Below, piece after piece: positions 50,302 to 58,782 of a DNA stretch of 64,000 nucleotides; the stretch's first letter is position 1, and each line of letters starts with the position of its first letter. This stretch comes from Flavobacterium quisquiliarum. GTDB lineage: Bacteria; Bacteroidota; Bacteroidia; Flavobacteriales; Flavobacteriaceae. The position numbers and the translations under genes are program-made. A model generated the notes under the pieces. It was not told the DNA's origin and did no database searches. It saw nothing but the letters and a program-made list of their open reading frames with translations. Location: NCBI RefSeq assembly GCF_019308285.1, contig NZ_WWEM01000017.1:221686-285685 (forward strand). The letters are read 5' to 3'.

Positions 50302-50538
50302 TTGTGGAAAGAAGTCATACAGAAAATATTGGCATACGAATTAATAAGTAATTACCAAAAAAACTCTTTGCCTTTATATCTCATCTTGTCTAAAGAACCA
50401 GTCTTAAATTTAGACTTTATTATCTATAATGCTATGGACATTGTATTAACGTATAAAAATTACCAATTTACTGTTGATTATAAATTAGATTTTGATGTCA
50501 TAGGCAAAATTGTAATTTATAAAGAGCTAAGGATCTAA
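50302..50538 (+). CDS. Possible small hypothetical protein
   Basis: A 78-codon frame starting at TTG with no recognisable domain (KNSLPLYLILSKEPVLNLDF, then KLDFDVIGKIVIYKEL). It has no clear ribosome-binding context and abuts the decayed minus-strand gene. It may be a real small island gene or chance; I rate it low. Confidence 0.2.
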   Translation: MWKEVIQKILAYELISNYQKNSLPLYLILSKEPVLNLDFIIYNAMDIVLTYKNYQFTVDYKLDFDVIGKIVIYKELRI

Positions 50539-50870
50539 CTGCTCATTTAGATTTGCTGATGAGCTTTAGTTTTCTCCTTTCTGCTTTTATGATGAGCTCA
50601 AGATCTGTTTACCGGTTTCGTCAAGCTATGGCTTAGGGTTTCTTTAAAATGCAGAAGATCATCTCAGATCTATGCTGCCAGTTGTATCTTATAAGATCCT
50701 AATATTTTGATATATGAAAATGGTGTTAGGTGATTAGCTGTAAAGCTAAATAAATTTATTTTACATAATTTGTAGAAACACATCTTAACCAATATTGGAC
50801 CATCACCATTATAAACTCCATCTGAAGTTAGCAATAATGCACAATGAAAAATAAATACAAAGAAAGTTTC
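50539..50870. other. Gap with no recognised feature
   Basis: About 330 bases downstream of the histidine kinase stop. I saw no gene, repeat or clear terminator. It contains several GATC/AGATCT words without evident pattern. Confidence 0.4.
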
Positions 50871-52457
50871 TTAAATTGTATCCTCTGTTTGCCTTAAGGG
50901 TAGGGTAACCGTAAATTCAGCGCCGTTGTCCTTTTCCCCGGCTGCAGTTATTTTACCATTATGCCTTTCGGCAATCTTTCTGCACAGGGCAAGTCCAAGG
51001 CCGTTTCCCTCATACTCATCTTTGGAATGAAGTCTTTCAAATGCCGTAAAAATCTTTTCTGCAAATTCTGCATCAATTCCAATACCATTATCCTTTATTT
51101 TTATCTGTACAAAATCATGGCCGTTACTATTGATGATACTGCTTGTTATTATAACTCTTGGAGGCTGGTCCGCTTTGGAAAATTTTAAGGCATTTTGCAG
51201 GAGGTTATAGAAAAGCTGGTTAATTAAAATCGGCGCTCCCTGAATCTCGGGAAGATCAGAAGTAACTAAAATAGCACCTTTTTCCTTTATAATCAGTTCT
51301 AGATCTATTTTTATATCTTCAATCACCTCATTGAGATCTATGGTTTCGATATGCTGTAAAGTTTTATCCAGGGTCGAATAGTTCAAAATTCCTTCTATAA
51401 TGTTTTCCATTCTCTGGGCAGACTGGCTTACTTTATGAAGGTATTTTTTAGATTTGTCATTAACATTGTCTTCAATATCATTTCGTAAAAGGGTATTGAA
51501 AAATTTAATTTTTCGTAACGGTTCGCGAAGATCGTGGCTCACTACACTGGCAAAATGCATCAGATCGCTATTAGAACGCGTGAGCTCATTTGTACGGCTT
51601 GCGACCTGCTTTTTTAGTTCCTCCTGAAATTCCTTATGCTCGTGTATATCCTGAACAATCCCGATGATGGTCTTTGCAGACCCGTCCTTGTCCTTGATAA
51701 TCTTTCCATTGATTTTAGCCCAGCGGTAGGAGCCGTCATCATTTAAAATCCGCGCCTCATAGCATATTTTTCCGGTTGCCTCAGCCTGCTGGTGTGCTTT
51801 TTCGCGCGCCGGGAGGTCCTCTGGATGAAGTTTTGCAATTAAATCGTCATTGGTTGTTTCGCTTCCAATGGAACAGATCGTATTGAAATTTGCTGAAGTC
51901 TTGATTTTTTTGGTCTCAAGGTCTATTTCATAACTTCCTATCCCGGAGCTTTCTATGGCTATGGTTAATTTTTCATTCGATTTCAGGGTTTCTTCTTTTG
52001 CTTTGTGCAGATCTGTGATGTCGGCGCCGGTATTAAGCACGCCATAGACTTTTCCATGCTCGTCAAAGAGCGGAATAAAACTATAATTAAAGTAATGTTC
52101 GGTCATAATCCCCTGCATGACCAAATCTACTTTTTTTCCTACAGCATGAAAGGCAGTTCCGGTTTTAAGAACGCCAAGCGCCTCATCGAGAATCTGCTGG
52201 TTTTCAATTTCTGGAACGACACTGAGATAGGTTTTTCCAAGTACATCATTTCCTTTGCCCCATGTTTTGATCATGGCATCATTGGCCAGTGCAATTTCTA
52301 AATTATCTCCCACATACACCCCGACGGGAAGAGGGATAGCATCAATTATATTTTGTAGAAGCCCTGGATTACGGTACATAGCGTTAGATTTGATTGGTAT
52401 AGTTTTAATGGCGAAGCTATTGGCTTTTAAATGTTTATGGTTACATGAATTCTGCAT
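50871..52457 (-). CDS. PAS-domain sensor histidine kinase, soluble
   Basis: A 528-residue kinase without membrane helices. It carries two PAS domains, the first about 30-150 (LLQNIIDAIPLPVGVYVGDN onward) and the second about 160-275 with a PAC segment (GSYRWAKINGKIIKDKDGSAKTIIGIVQDIHEH). A coiled coil precedes the dimerisation domain with His308 (VVSHDLREPLRKIKFF). The ATPase has LLQNALKFS, DNGIGIDAEFAEKIF and GNGLGLALCRKIAERH. This organisation resembles phytochrome-like and light or redox sensor kinases, but no chromophore-binding domain is seen. The likely partner is the lone receiver at 55329. It lies 36 bp after the DUF2805 gene. Confidence 0.9.
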   Translation of the reverse strand: MQNSCNHKHLKANSFAIKTIPIKSNAMYRNPGLLQNIIDAIPLPVGVYVGDNLEIALANDAMIKTWGKGNDVLGKTYLSVVPEIENQQILDEALGVLKTGTAFHAVGKKVDLVMQGIMTEHYFNYSFIPLFDEHGKVYGVLNTGADITDLHKAKEETLKSNEKLTIAIESSGIGSYEIDLETKKIKTSANFNTICSIGSETTNDDLIAKLHPEDLPAREKAHQQAEATGKICYEARILNDDGSYRWAKINGKIIKDKDGSAKTIIGIVQDIHEHKEFQEELKKQVASRTNELTRSNSDLMHFASVVSHDLREPLRKIKFFNTLLRNDIEDNVNDKSKKYLHKVSQSAQRMENIIEGILNYSTLDKTLQHIETIDLNEVIEDIKIDLELIIKEKGAILVTSDLPEIQGAPILINQLFYNLLQNALKFSKADQPPRVIITSSIINSNGHDFVQIKIKDNGIGIDAEFAEKIFTAFERLHSKDEYEGNGLGLALCRKIAERHNGKITAAGEKDNGAEFTVTLPLRQTEDTI

Positions 52458-52493
52458 TTTGTATCATAATTCCAATAATACAGCTGATTGTTT

Positions 52494-52787
52494 CTATTGT
52501 TTCTGCTTCGATTTTTTGTTATTGGAAATGACCCGCTGCTCGCTGCACTTAAAGCGTTTAATTGCGTCACTGCGTTTCCGCTTATGTTTGGTTTGACAGT
52601 TTTCTACTCTTTTACGCCAAAGTATATAGCTGCCGGGTTTGAGTTCCTTCTTCATTAAAATTTTTACATCAGCTTCCTGAAGCTCAAACTGATATGCAAT
52701 GGCCTCAAAAGGGGTTCTGTCTTCCCATGCCATTTCAATGATTCGGTCCAGGTCACGATCGGGAAATTGCCGTTTTAATTTTTTCAT
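52494..52787 (-). CDS. DUF2805 (TIGR03643-type) small protein
   Basis: A 97-residue protein with the signature FPDRDLDRIIEMAWEDRTPFEAIAYQFELQEADVKILMKKELKPGSYILWRKRV, identical in layout to the DUF2805 family. The C-terminal third is very basic (KHKRKRSDAIKRFKC). The helix-turn-helix-like core suggests nucleic-acid contact. To my knowledge family members are often encoded near photolyase/cryptochrome genes, but none is in this window. It heads the transcript that continues into the PAS kinase. Confidence 0.85.
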   Translation of the reverse strand: MKKLKRQFPDRDLDRIIEMAWEDRTPFEAIAYQFELQEADVKILMKKELKPGSYILWRKRVENCQTKHKRKRSDAIKRFKCSEQRVISNNKKSKQKQ

Positions 52788-53032
52788 AATTGTATTTTTT
52801 GAGGGATTCCCAATAGGGAATTAAGCAGAGCATAGCTAATTTAGATAAAATAATTTTTATTTTGTTTAATATTTATTTAAAATAGTTAAACAATTATTAC
52901 CTTTAACATTAAGATATCATCTTATATGAAATACCCCTTTAGCTTTTTTGATAATTAATAAATAATATCTTATTTTCTTGAAAATCATAGCAGAAACAAT
53001 CAGAACGGTTCTTTAATTCTAATCTTTAAAAA

Positions 53033-53716
53033 ATGAAAACTATTGTAATTGTTGGCGGCAGTAAAGGAATCGGTAATGGTGTTTTAGTGCAGCAGCTGGA
53101 AAATTATAAGGTAATTAATATCAGCAGGGCAGCTCCCGATATTACCCATCCAAACTTAATTCATTTTTCAGTTGATGTGCTCCGGGATCCTTTGCCTGAA
53201 TTTGAAAGTATTGATGCCCTGGTGTATTGTCCGGGGTCCATAAACCTGAAACCCATTTTGAGCTTAAGTCTTGATGATTTCAGAAATGATTTTGAAATTA
53301 ATGTGGTGGGCGCCGTCAAAGTGATTCAGCATTATCTGCCTGCATTAAAGAAAGGAAAAAATCCTTCGATTGTTTTATTCAGTACTGTTGCGGCAAAATT
53401 AGGAATGCCTTTTCATGCCAGTGTAGCAACAGCGAAAGCTGCCGTTGAGGGACTCGTTAAATCACTCGGCGCTGAACTTGCCCCGTTAATCCGAATCAAT
53501 GGTATTGCGCCGACTATTACAGAAACTTCTTTGTCCGGATCTATTTTAAGAAACGACCGGATGAAAGAAAATATGATCGAACGACACCCTTTGAAAAATT
53601 ACCTCAAACCCCATGAGGTTGCCCGTATGGCAGGATATCTTATCTCTGAAGATGCAGCATCAATTTCAGGTCAGGTTCTCTCAATGGATTATGGTTTGGT
53701 AAGCTTTAAATTGTAA
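53033..53716 (+). CDS. SDR-fold protein lacking the catalytic tyrosine
   Basis: A 227-residue short-chain dehydrogenase/reductase with the nucleotide-binding GGSKGIGNG and a conserved NVVGAVKVIQHYLP helix. The active-site strand FSTVAAKLGMPFHASVATAKAAVEGL has the lysine of the YxxxK pair, but valine occupies the tyrosine position, so normal SDR proton transfer is not expected. Related proteins with this replacement are, as I recall, linked to photolyase loci. The next gene, another Rossmann protein, starts 12 bp later in the same operon. Confidence 0.85.
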   Translation: MKTIVIVGGSKGIGNGVLVQQLENYKVINISRAAPDITHPNLIHFSVDVLRDPLPEFESIDALVYCPGSINLKPILSLSLDDFRNDFEINVVGAVKVIQHYLPALKKGKNPSIVLFSTVAAKLGMPFHASVATAKAAVEGLVKSLGAELAPLIRINGIAPTITETSLSGSILRNDRMKENMIERHPLKNYLKPHEVARMAGYLISEDAASISGQVLSMDYGLVSFKL

Positions 53717-53728
53717 AACAGCTCAAAA

Positions 53729-55141
53729 ATGAAAATTCTTTTAACAGGCGCTACAGGTTATATCGGCAAGAGGCTTTTGCCCTTGTTACTTGATCATGGA
53801 AATGAAGTAATCTGCTGTGTCAGGGATAAAAACAGGTTTTGTTTTCCTGAACAGTTTAAAAATAAAATAAAGGTTATCGAAGTTGATTTTCTGGATCCGG
53901 AAAGTCTGAAGAATATTCCCAATGATATAGATGCCGCTTATTACCTGATCCACTCGATGTCAGGAGCTTCTAATTATGATGAACTGGAAAGTATTTCTGC
54001 AAATTATTTCATTGAAAAAATAAACCAGACAAATGCAAAACAAATTATTTACCTGAGCGGAATTGTAAATGACCAATCATTATCCAAACATTTATCCTCA
54101 AGAAAGGCTGTAGAAGAAATTTTAAAAACCGCAGCAGTTCCATCAACTGTACTCAGAGCGGGAATTATAGTAGGATCAGGAAGTGCTTCTTTTGAAATAA
54201 TACGCGATCTGGTGGATAAACTCCCCATTATGATTACCCCAAAATGGCTCAATACGAAATGCCAGCCGATTGCGATCAGCGATGTTTTAGAATTTTTAAT
54301 CCGATCACTGTTAAATCCATTAACGTATAATGAAAGTTTTGATATCGGGGGACCTGATATATTGACCTACAAAGAAATGCTGCTGGAGTTTGCCAAAGCA
54401 AAAAAACTCCAAAGATATATTTATACAGTACCGGTGATGACTCCAAAATTATCGTCTTACTGGCTGTATTTTGTGACGTCAACTTCTTTTAAGCTGGCCT
54501 CGGCGTTGGTCAGCAGTATGAAAGTGGAAGTCGTCTGCAGCGATAACAGGATTAATAGTTTACTGGCAGTTACACCTATCTCTTACAGACAGGCATTAGA
54601 AAGGGCTTTGAAAAAGATTAGTGATGATGATATTATTTCAAGCTGGAAAGATTCACAAGTAAGCGGGCAATTCAAAGGAAATGTTTCTCAATATTTAAAG
54701 GTTCCTAAAAAAGGCTGTTATATAGACAGAAGAAAAAGAACAATTATAAACAGGGAATATACAATTGCAAGAATTTGGTCAATAGGCGGAGAAACAGGAT
54801 GGTATTATGCCGACTGGCTTTGGGATTTGCGTGGGTTCATCGATAAGATTTTTGGCGGTGTGGGGACCAGAAGGGGAAGAACACATAAAAAGGAAATACA
54901 TGCAGGAGATGCACTCGATTTCTGGAGGGTTGTATACGCCAATAAAAAGGAAGGTAAATTGATTTTATATGCCGAAATGAAACTTCCGGGTGAAGCCTGG
55001 CTGGAATTTAAAATAATCAACAATACCTTATATCAGGCTGCTACTTTTAAGCCGCGCGGACTTATGGGCAAAATATATTGGTATTCTGTCTTGCCATTCC
55101 ATGGTTTTATATTTGATGGAATGCTTAAAAAACTAATTTAA
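53729..55141 (+). CDS. NAD(P)-binding protein with C-terminal DUF2867
   Basis: A 470-residue fusion. Residues 1-290 are an atypical SDR/NmrA-like Rossmann domain (LLTGATGYIGKRLLPLLLDHG; FDIGGPDILTYKEML), and about 325-470 is a DUF2867 domain marked by WYYADWLWDLRGFIDKIFGG, VGTRRGR and LPGEAWLEFKI. The DUF2867 family fold may bind a lipid or cofactor; the biochemical role is unknown. It is cotranscribed with the SDR-fold gene. Confidence 0.85.
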   Translation: MKILLTGATGYIGKRLLPLLLDHGNEVICCVRDKNRFCFPEQFKNKIKVIEVDFLDPESLKNIPNDIDAAYYLIHSMSGASNYDELESISANYFIEKINQTNAKQIIYLSGIVNDQSLSKHLSSRKAVEEILKTAAVPSTVLRAGIIVGSGSASFEIIRDLVDKLPIMITPKWLNTKCQPIAISDVLEFLIRSLLNPLTYNESFDIGGPDILTYKEMLLEFAKAKKLQRYIYTVPVMTPKLSSYWLYFVTSTSFKLASALVSSMKVEVVCSDNRINSLLAVTPISYRQALERALKKISDDDIISSWKDSQVSGQFKGNVSQYLKVPKKGCYIDRRKRTIINREYTIARIWSIGGETGWYYADWLWDLRGFIDKIFGGVGTRRGRTHKKEIHAGDALDFWRVVYANKKEGKLILYAEMKLPGEAWLEFKIINNTLYQAATFKPRGLMGKIYWYSVLPFHGFIFDGMLKKLI

Positions 55142-55328
55142 GGATACAGCGGACAACATGGGCTGGCACCGGACTGTATTACGGCAGGGAATTGTACTGG
55201 TATAGTCTTATTTTTAATATTCTGCAGTTTAAAAGGGTTTGTAAAATGAGATCCTGGGAGCATCTTTTGCAGCATATAATTTCATTTGGACATTTTTAGT
55301 ACATTTGGACATTACAAAACCGCTTGAT

Positions 55329-55835
55329 ATGATAAGTGCTGAGAATCCGGATGCTGAAAGCCCAAAAGAAAAAGAGCCGGTAAAAATTCTGCTGGCCGAG
55401 GATGATAAAGACGACCAGGAATTGTTTATCGATGCCCTGGATGAAGCGCAGATTGCTTCTGAGGTAACGACCGTTGAAAACGGGCAGGAGCTCCTCGATA
55501 CCCTCAGGGATGAATCCCAGAGCGATCCCGATATTATTTTTATCGATGTCAATATGCCCGTTAAAGGAGGAAAGCAGGCGCTGGAAGAAATAAAGGGAGA
55601 TAAAGAGCTTCGGGACATTCCTGCCGTTATGCTGTCCACCTGGGATCATCCTGCAGATATTGAAGATACCTTTAATAAGGGGGCGGACCTCTATGTCCAG
55701 AAGCCCAATTCTTTTAATGGCTTTGTACTGGTACTAAAGAAGGTCTTCTTTCTGCACTGGGCCAAAGCTTTATTGGGTCCGGTTAAAAATTTATTTTTTG
55801 TTTCTGAAAAGAATATATCTCGCGGGGACTCCTAA
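55329..55835 (+). CDS. Lone receiver-domain response regulator (Rcp1-like)
   Basis: A 168-residue receiver with no output domain. Acidic pair in LLAEDDKDDQELF, phospho-acceptor Asp73 in IIFIDVNMPVKGG, then MLSTWDHPADI and VQKPNSF (lysine). I chose the ATG at 55329 over the in-frame TTG at 55305. Receivers with the DDxxDQELF pattern usually partner with PAS/phytochrome-like kinases, so the kinase at 50871-52457 is the likely partner. It has about 30 extra C-terminal residues (LLGPVKNLFFVSEKN) beyond the usual domain end. It lies 188 bp after the DUF2867 gene, within the island. Confidence 0.88.
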   Translation: MISAENPDAESPKEKEPVKILLAEDDKDDQELFIDALDEAQIASEVTTVENGQELLDTLRDESQSDPDIIFIDVNMPVKGGKQALEEIKGDKELRDIPAVMLSTWDHPADIEDTFNKGADLYVQKPNSFNGFVLVLKKVFFLHWAKALLGPVKNLFFVSEKNISRGDS

Positions 55836-55923
55836 GTGCTCTTACCAGTGTTATCTAAAAGTTTCGAACCTAAACAGCTTAATCTTTGGTTTTGTTGACT
55901 ATTTGGTTTTCAAAAGTGCTATG

Positions 55924-56007
55924 TGCCACAATTCTGCCACAAAACTTAGAATGGTAAAATATCTTTAAAACCGCTTTAATCTTTTGTGGCAAAATTGAAG
56001 GCAGCTC
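55924..56007. repeat. att-like module, copy 3 with inverted arm block
   Basis: TGCCACAATTCTGCCACAAAA (55924-55944) follows the TTCGAACCTAAA core at 55863 by 61 bases. An opposed block TTGTGGCAAAATTGAAGGCA starts at 55984, 60 bases later, and matches TTGCGGCAAAATTAAAAGCA at 47769 of the left end. This copy carries core, arm and inverted arm, so it may be the most complete module. It bounds the island just before hemH. Confidence 0.65.
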
Positions 56008-56140
56008 CAGTCTGTATTTTGTAATATGATCTCTTTATTTTTTATAGATTTAGGAATTAATCAGTTGTATAAAGCATATCAGAAATATTTCAAATCTCAT
56101 CAGATTAATTTAATGGATTGATAGAAGTGCCCTTTGAGGA

Positions 56141-57154
56141 TTATTCAGACCAGTCCCTAATCCATTTACTCACTGTCCGGCACCATTGGTCGTCGTCATT
56201 CAAACATGGAATTGCCAAAAACTCTTCTCCTCCTTTTGCTTCAAAATCTTCTTTGGCACGCATAGCGATTTCTTCGAGTGTTTCTAAACAGTCTGAAACA
56301 AAAGCCGGAGTAACAACTGCCAATTTCTTGATTCCTTTTGCCGGCATGCTGTCAATTTCAACATCAGTATAAGGTTCTAACCATTTATCTCCCGCTAAAC
56401 GCGATTGAAATGTCAGACTGTATTGATCTTCGGAAAGACCTAATAATTTAACGACTTGTCTTGTAGTTTCATAACATTGGTGGCGATAGCAGAATTCGTG
56501 CGCCGGAGATGGCGTGGTGCAGCAGGATCCGTCAATTTTACAATGCGATTTTGTTACGTCGGTTTTGCGGATATGACGTTCTGGAATTCCGTGATACGAG
56601 AACAACAAATGATCATATTCAAAACCAACTACATGTTTCTGAATTGAATCGGCCAAATTCTTGATGTAATCTGGTTTATTATAAAATGCTGGAACATCAG
56701 TAAATGTCATGTGCGGGAATTTCTTCTTGCGAATTTCCTCAGCCTTTACCAAAATAGTCAAAGTCGAAGCCATCGCATATTGTGGATATAGTGGAAAAAG
56801 CATTACATCTGTAACTCCTTTATCGCTCAATTCCTGAAGTCCTTTTTCGATGGTCATGCTTCCGTAACGCATTGCTAAGGAAACGGGAACATTTACTAAA
56901 GGCTGTAGTTTTTGCTGCATTCTTTCTGAAAGAACAACTAATGGAGAACCTTCTTCCCACCAGATTTTTGCGTAAGCGTGCGCAGATTCTTCTGGTCTTT
57001 TTCTTAAAATAATGCCGCGAACTAGTAAAGCTCTTAATAAATACGGAACATCGATCACGTATTTATCCATTAAAAATTCATCTAAATACGGTTTGACATC
57101 TTTTGGCGCGGGACTTTCGGGAGATCCTAAATTTACTAATAATACTCCTTTCAT
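56141..57154 (-). CDS. hemH: Ferrochelatase
   Basis: A 337-residue ferrochelatase, inserting ferrous iron into protoporphyrin IX as the last step of heme synthesis. It begins GVLLVNLGSPESPAPKDVKPYL, carries the active-site histidine in FSYHGIPERHIRKTD and ends with the conserved LTFQSRLAGDKWLEPYTD and MPAKGIKKLAVVTPAFVSDCLETLEEI block. Length and motifs are standard. It is the last gene of a minus-strand set that starts with the cytochrome c lipoprotein and includes an AraC regulator 92 bp upstream. Confidence 0.95.
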   Translation of the reverse strand: MKGVLLVNLGSPESPAPKDVKPYLDEFLMDKYVIDVPYLLRALLVRGIILRKRPEESAHAYAKIWWEEGSPLVVLSERMQQKLQPLVNVPVSLAMRYGSMTIEKGLQELSDKGVTDVMLFPLYPQYAMASTLTILVKAEEIRKKKFPHMTFTDVPAFYNKPDYIKNLADSIQKHVVGFEYDHLLFSYHGIPERHIRKTDVTKSHCKIDGSCCTTPSPAHEFCYRHQCYETTRQVVKLLGLSEDQYSLTFQSRLAGDKWLEPYTDVEIDSMPAKGIKKLAVVTPAFVSDCLETLEEIAMRAKEDFEAKGGEEFLAIPCLNDDDQWCRTVSKWIRDWSE

Positions 57155-57246
57155 TATCTTTTTTGTTTTAAGATTTGTTCTAATTTTTCCTCAAACTCAG
57201 TGCTTGCCGCTTCTTAGAAATTAATTAATATATTTTTATTTATGCT

Positions 57247-58137
57247 CTAATCTATAAAAGCGATACTGTTTTTATGATGGGTATTAATGGACATCAGATA
57301 TCTTTTTGGGGTTGTGGAAAATTTCTTCTTGAATCCCGCAATAAAGTGGCTTCCGGTGCTATATCCTATTTTCAGGCCGACTTCATTTACATTGTAAGAA
57401 CCGCTGTCCAATAGTTTTAGGGCAAAATCCATTTTGTAATCAAAGAGAAAACCATAAACCGTATCACCATAAATTTGTTTGAAGCCTATTTTTAATTTTT
57501 TCATATTCAGTCCAATTTCATCTGCCAACTGCTGTAGTCTTGGCGGTTCGGCCATATTGGCGATAAGTATTTCTCTGGCTTTTTTGATTTTCAGAACGTT
57601 ATCTTCATCAATCAAAAAAGGACATTGCACTGCGTTTGGATCTTCCATTTTATTGAAATACAAGCTCAATAATTCATATCCTTTTCCTTTATAATAAAGG
57701 TTCTTTAGGGAAGGATGAAGGCTGTAATGAAACAGCTGGCTCAAAACAACAGCCATAGAAGGACTGATGTTCCCTTCGGTATAATACTTTTTTTTCTTCC
57801 TATCGGGGCTTAAAATAGAAATATAATCTGCCTGAACGGAAAATAACGAGTGAAATTTATTAATCGAAACAATAACAGAAATAACCCATGAATTTGGAGA
57901 AAGTTTTAACTTAAGCAATGACTGCTGCTGCAGATTGCACAAAATCAGTGATTTTTCCTCTTTCAATTCTAAAGTGCAATGATCCTGACTGGACAAAATA
58001 AATGCATTGCCTTTTAGTCCGAAATGAAACTGTATCAGGCCGGCACCTATTTCGTGCTGTGCAGAAAAAGATTCTGGACTGTCGTTCTGGAAACGGATAA
58101 GGGTAAGGCCGTCCTCAATTTGTATTTCTTCCTCCAT
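57247..58137 (-). CDS. AraC-family regulator (PchR-like)
   Basis: A 296-residue regulator with an N-terminal sensing region (about 1-180) and a C-terminal double helix-turn-helix (about 195-290; LQQLADEIGLNMKKLKIGFKQIYGDTVYGFLFDYKM and NVNEVGLKIGYSTGSHFIAGFKKKFSTTPKRYL). The short GDTVYGFLFDYKM spacer is characteristic of PchR-like AraC proteins, which often respond to iron or siderophores. It lies between YceI and hemH genes, so control of heme genes is plausible (inference). Confidence 0.88.
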   Translation of the reverse strand: MEEEIQIEDGLTLIRFQNDSPESFSAQHEIGAGLIQFHFGLKGNAFILSSQDHCTLELKEEKSLILCNLQQQSLLKLKLSPNSWVISVIVSINKFHSLFSVQADYISILSPDRKKKKYYTEGNISPSMAVVLSQLFHYSLHPSLKNLYYKGKGYELLSLYFNKMEDPNAVQCPFLIDEDNVLKIKKAREILIANMAEPPRLQQLADEIGLNMKKLKIGFKQIYGDTVYGFLFDYKMDFALKLLDSGSYNVNEVGLKIGYSTGSHFIAGFKKKFSTTPKRYLMSINTHHKNSIAFID

Positions 58138-58184
58138 TTTTTTTATATAAAAATTACTGACTTTTCAAGATAGTGTTCAGGAGG

Positions 58185-58736
58185 TTATTGTCTATTGGTT
58201 TCTAAGACTGCGGCAACCTGGATATTTATTTTATTGGAAAGCTTGCTTTTAACCAAATTTGGGATTTCAATATTAAAATCACTGGCATTTACGCTGAAAT
58301 TACATGAAATGCTGACACCTGATGGTGATCTGCTTATCTTTGCAGCAGTATTTATATCCCTGGATTTACCGTGAAGTTCTAATTTGCCTTTAATAATAAA
58401 ATCTTTGGGATTTACTGTTAGGCTTTGAAGATCAAACCCTTGTATTTTTCCTTTAAATACGGCTTTTGGATATTGGTCACTTTCGATATAATTTTCATTA
58501 AAGTGTTCTTCCATTAAAGCAACCTTAAACTGGAAACCTTTCATCAGGGCTAAACTTGCAATCTCTCCTGTTGCTGGATTCAAAACAAAAGTAACATTCT
58601 GATTTACTGCTTTAACTTCTTCAAAAGAAGGAACGGAAGCTTCAAAAATGACTTTTGCCGATTTACTGATCATTTTTTCTTGTGATACGCCAATGGCGCA
58701 AACACACAGCATTGCAATAAGTATTGTTTTTTTCAT
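58185..58736 (-). CDS. YceI-family protein (copy 2 of tandem)
   Basis: A 183-residue periplasmic protein with a signal peptide ending near GVSQ. It is one YceI lipocalin-like barrel that binds isoprenoid-type lipids in known members: VNQNVTFVLNPATGEIASLALMKGFQFKVALMEEHFNENYIESDQYPKAVFKGKI, LELHGKSRDINT and NVNASDFNIEIP-type strands. It resembles copy 1 closely (same EHFNENY and YPKA blocks), so the pair is a tandem duplication. The AraC gene follows after 47 bp. Confidence 0.88.
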   Translation of the reverse strand: MKKTILIAMLCVCAIGVSQEKMISKSAKVIFEASVPSFEEVKAVNQNVTFVLNPATGEIASLALMKGFQFKVALMEEHFNENYIESDQYPKAVFKGKIQGFDLQSLTVNPKDFIIKGKLELHGKSRDINTAAKISRSPSGVSISCNFSVNASDFNIEIPNLVKSKLSNKINIQVAAVLETNRQ

Positions 58737-58782
58737 TATTTTGCCTTTATTTTTTTATAAAATCATTCTGTTTTATGCAGTC

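Larger units (their letters stand above)
47507..55874. mobile_element. Island bounded by three att-like modules
   Basis: The core word TTCGAAC(C/T)TAA occurs at 47507, 49863 and 55863. At each copy a TGCCACrATTyTGCCAyAAAA block follows 60, 62 and 61 bases later (47567, 49925, 55924). The left copy is joined to a tRNA 3' end. Between copies 1 and 2 lies a transposase pair; between copies 2 and 3 a signalling and oxidoreductase cargo. A tandem insertion of two elements at one tRNA site is the simplest reading. No tyrosine recombinase gene is seen inside, so the element may be decayed or mobilised in trans. Confidence 0.5.

Noticed and set aside
55229..55649. Minus-strand frames of 117 and 136 codons opposite the lone receiver
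   Set aside because: The plus-strand receiver has all expected conserved residues; the serine-rich antisense translations reflect codon bias.
55850..55875. A stretch resembling the D-arm and T-loop of a minus-strand tRNA (GTGCTCTTACCAG ... TTCGAACC)
   Set aside because: I could not build acceptor, anticodon or D stems around it, so only the TTCGAAC core shared with the att-like modules is kept.
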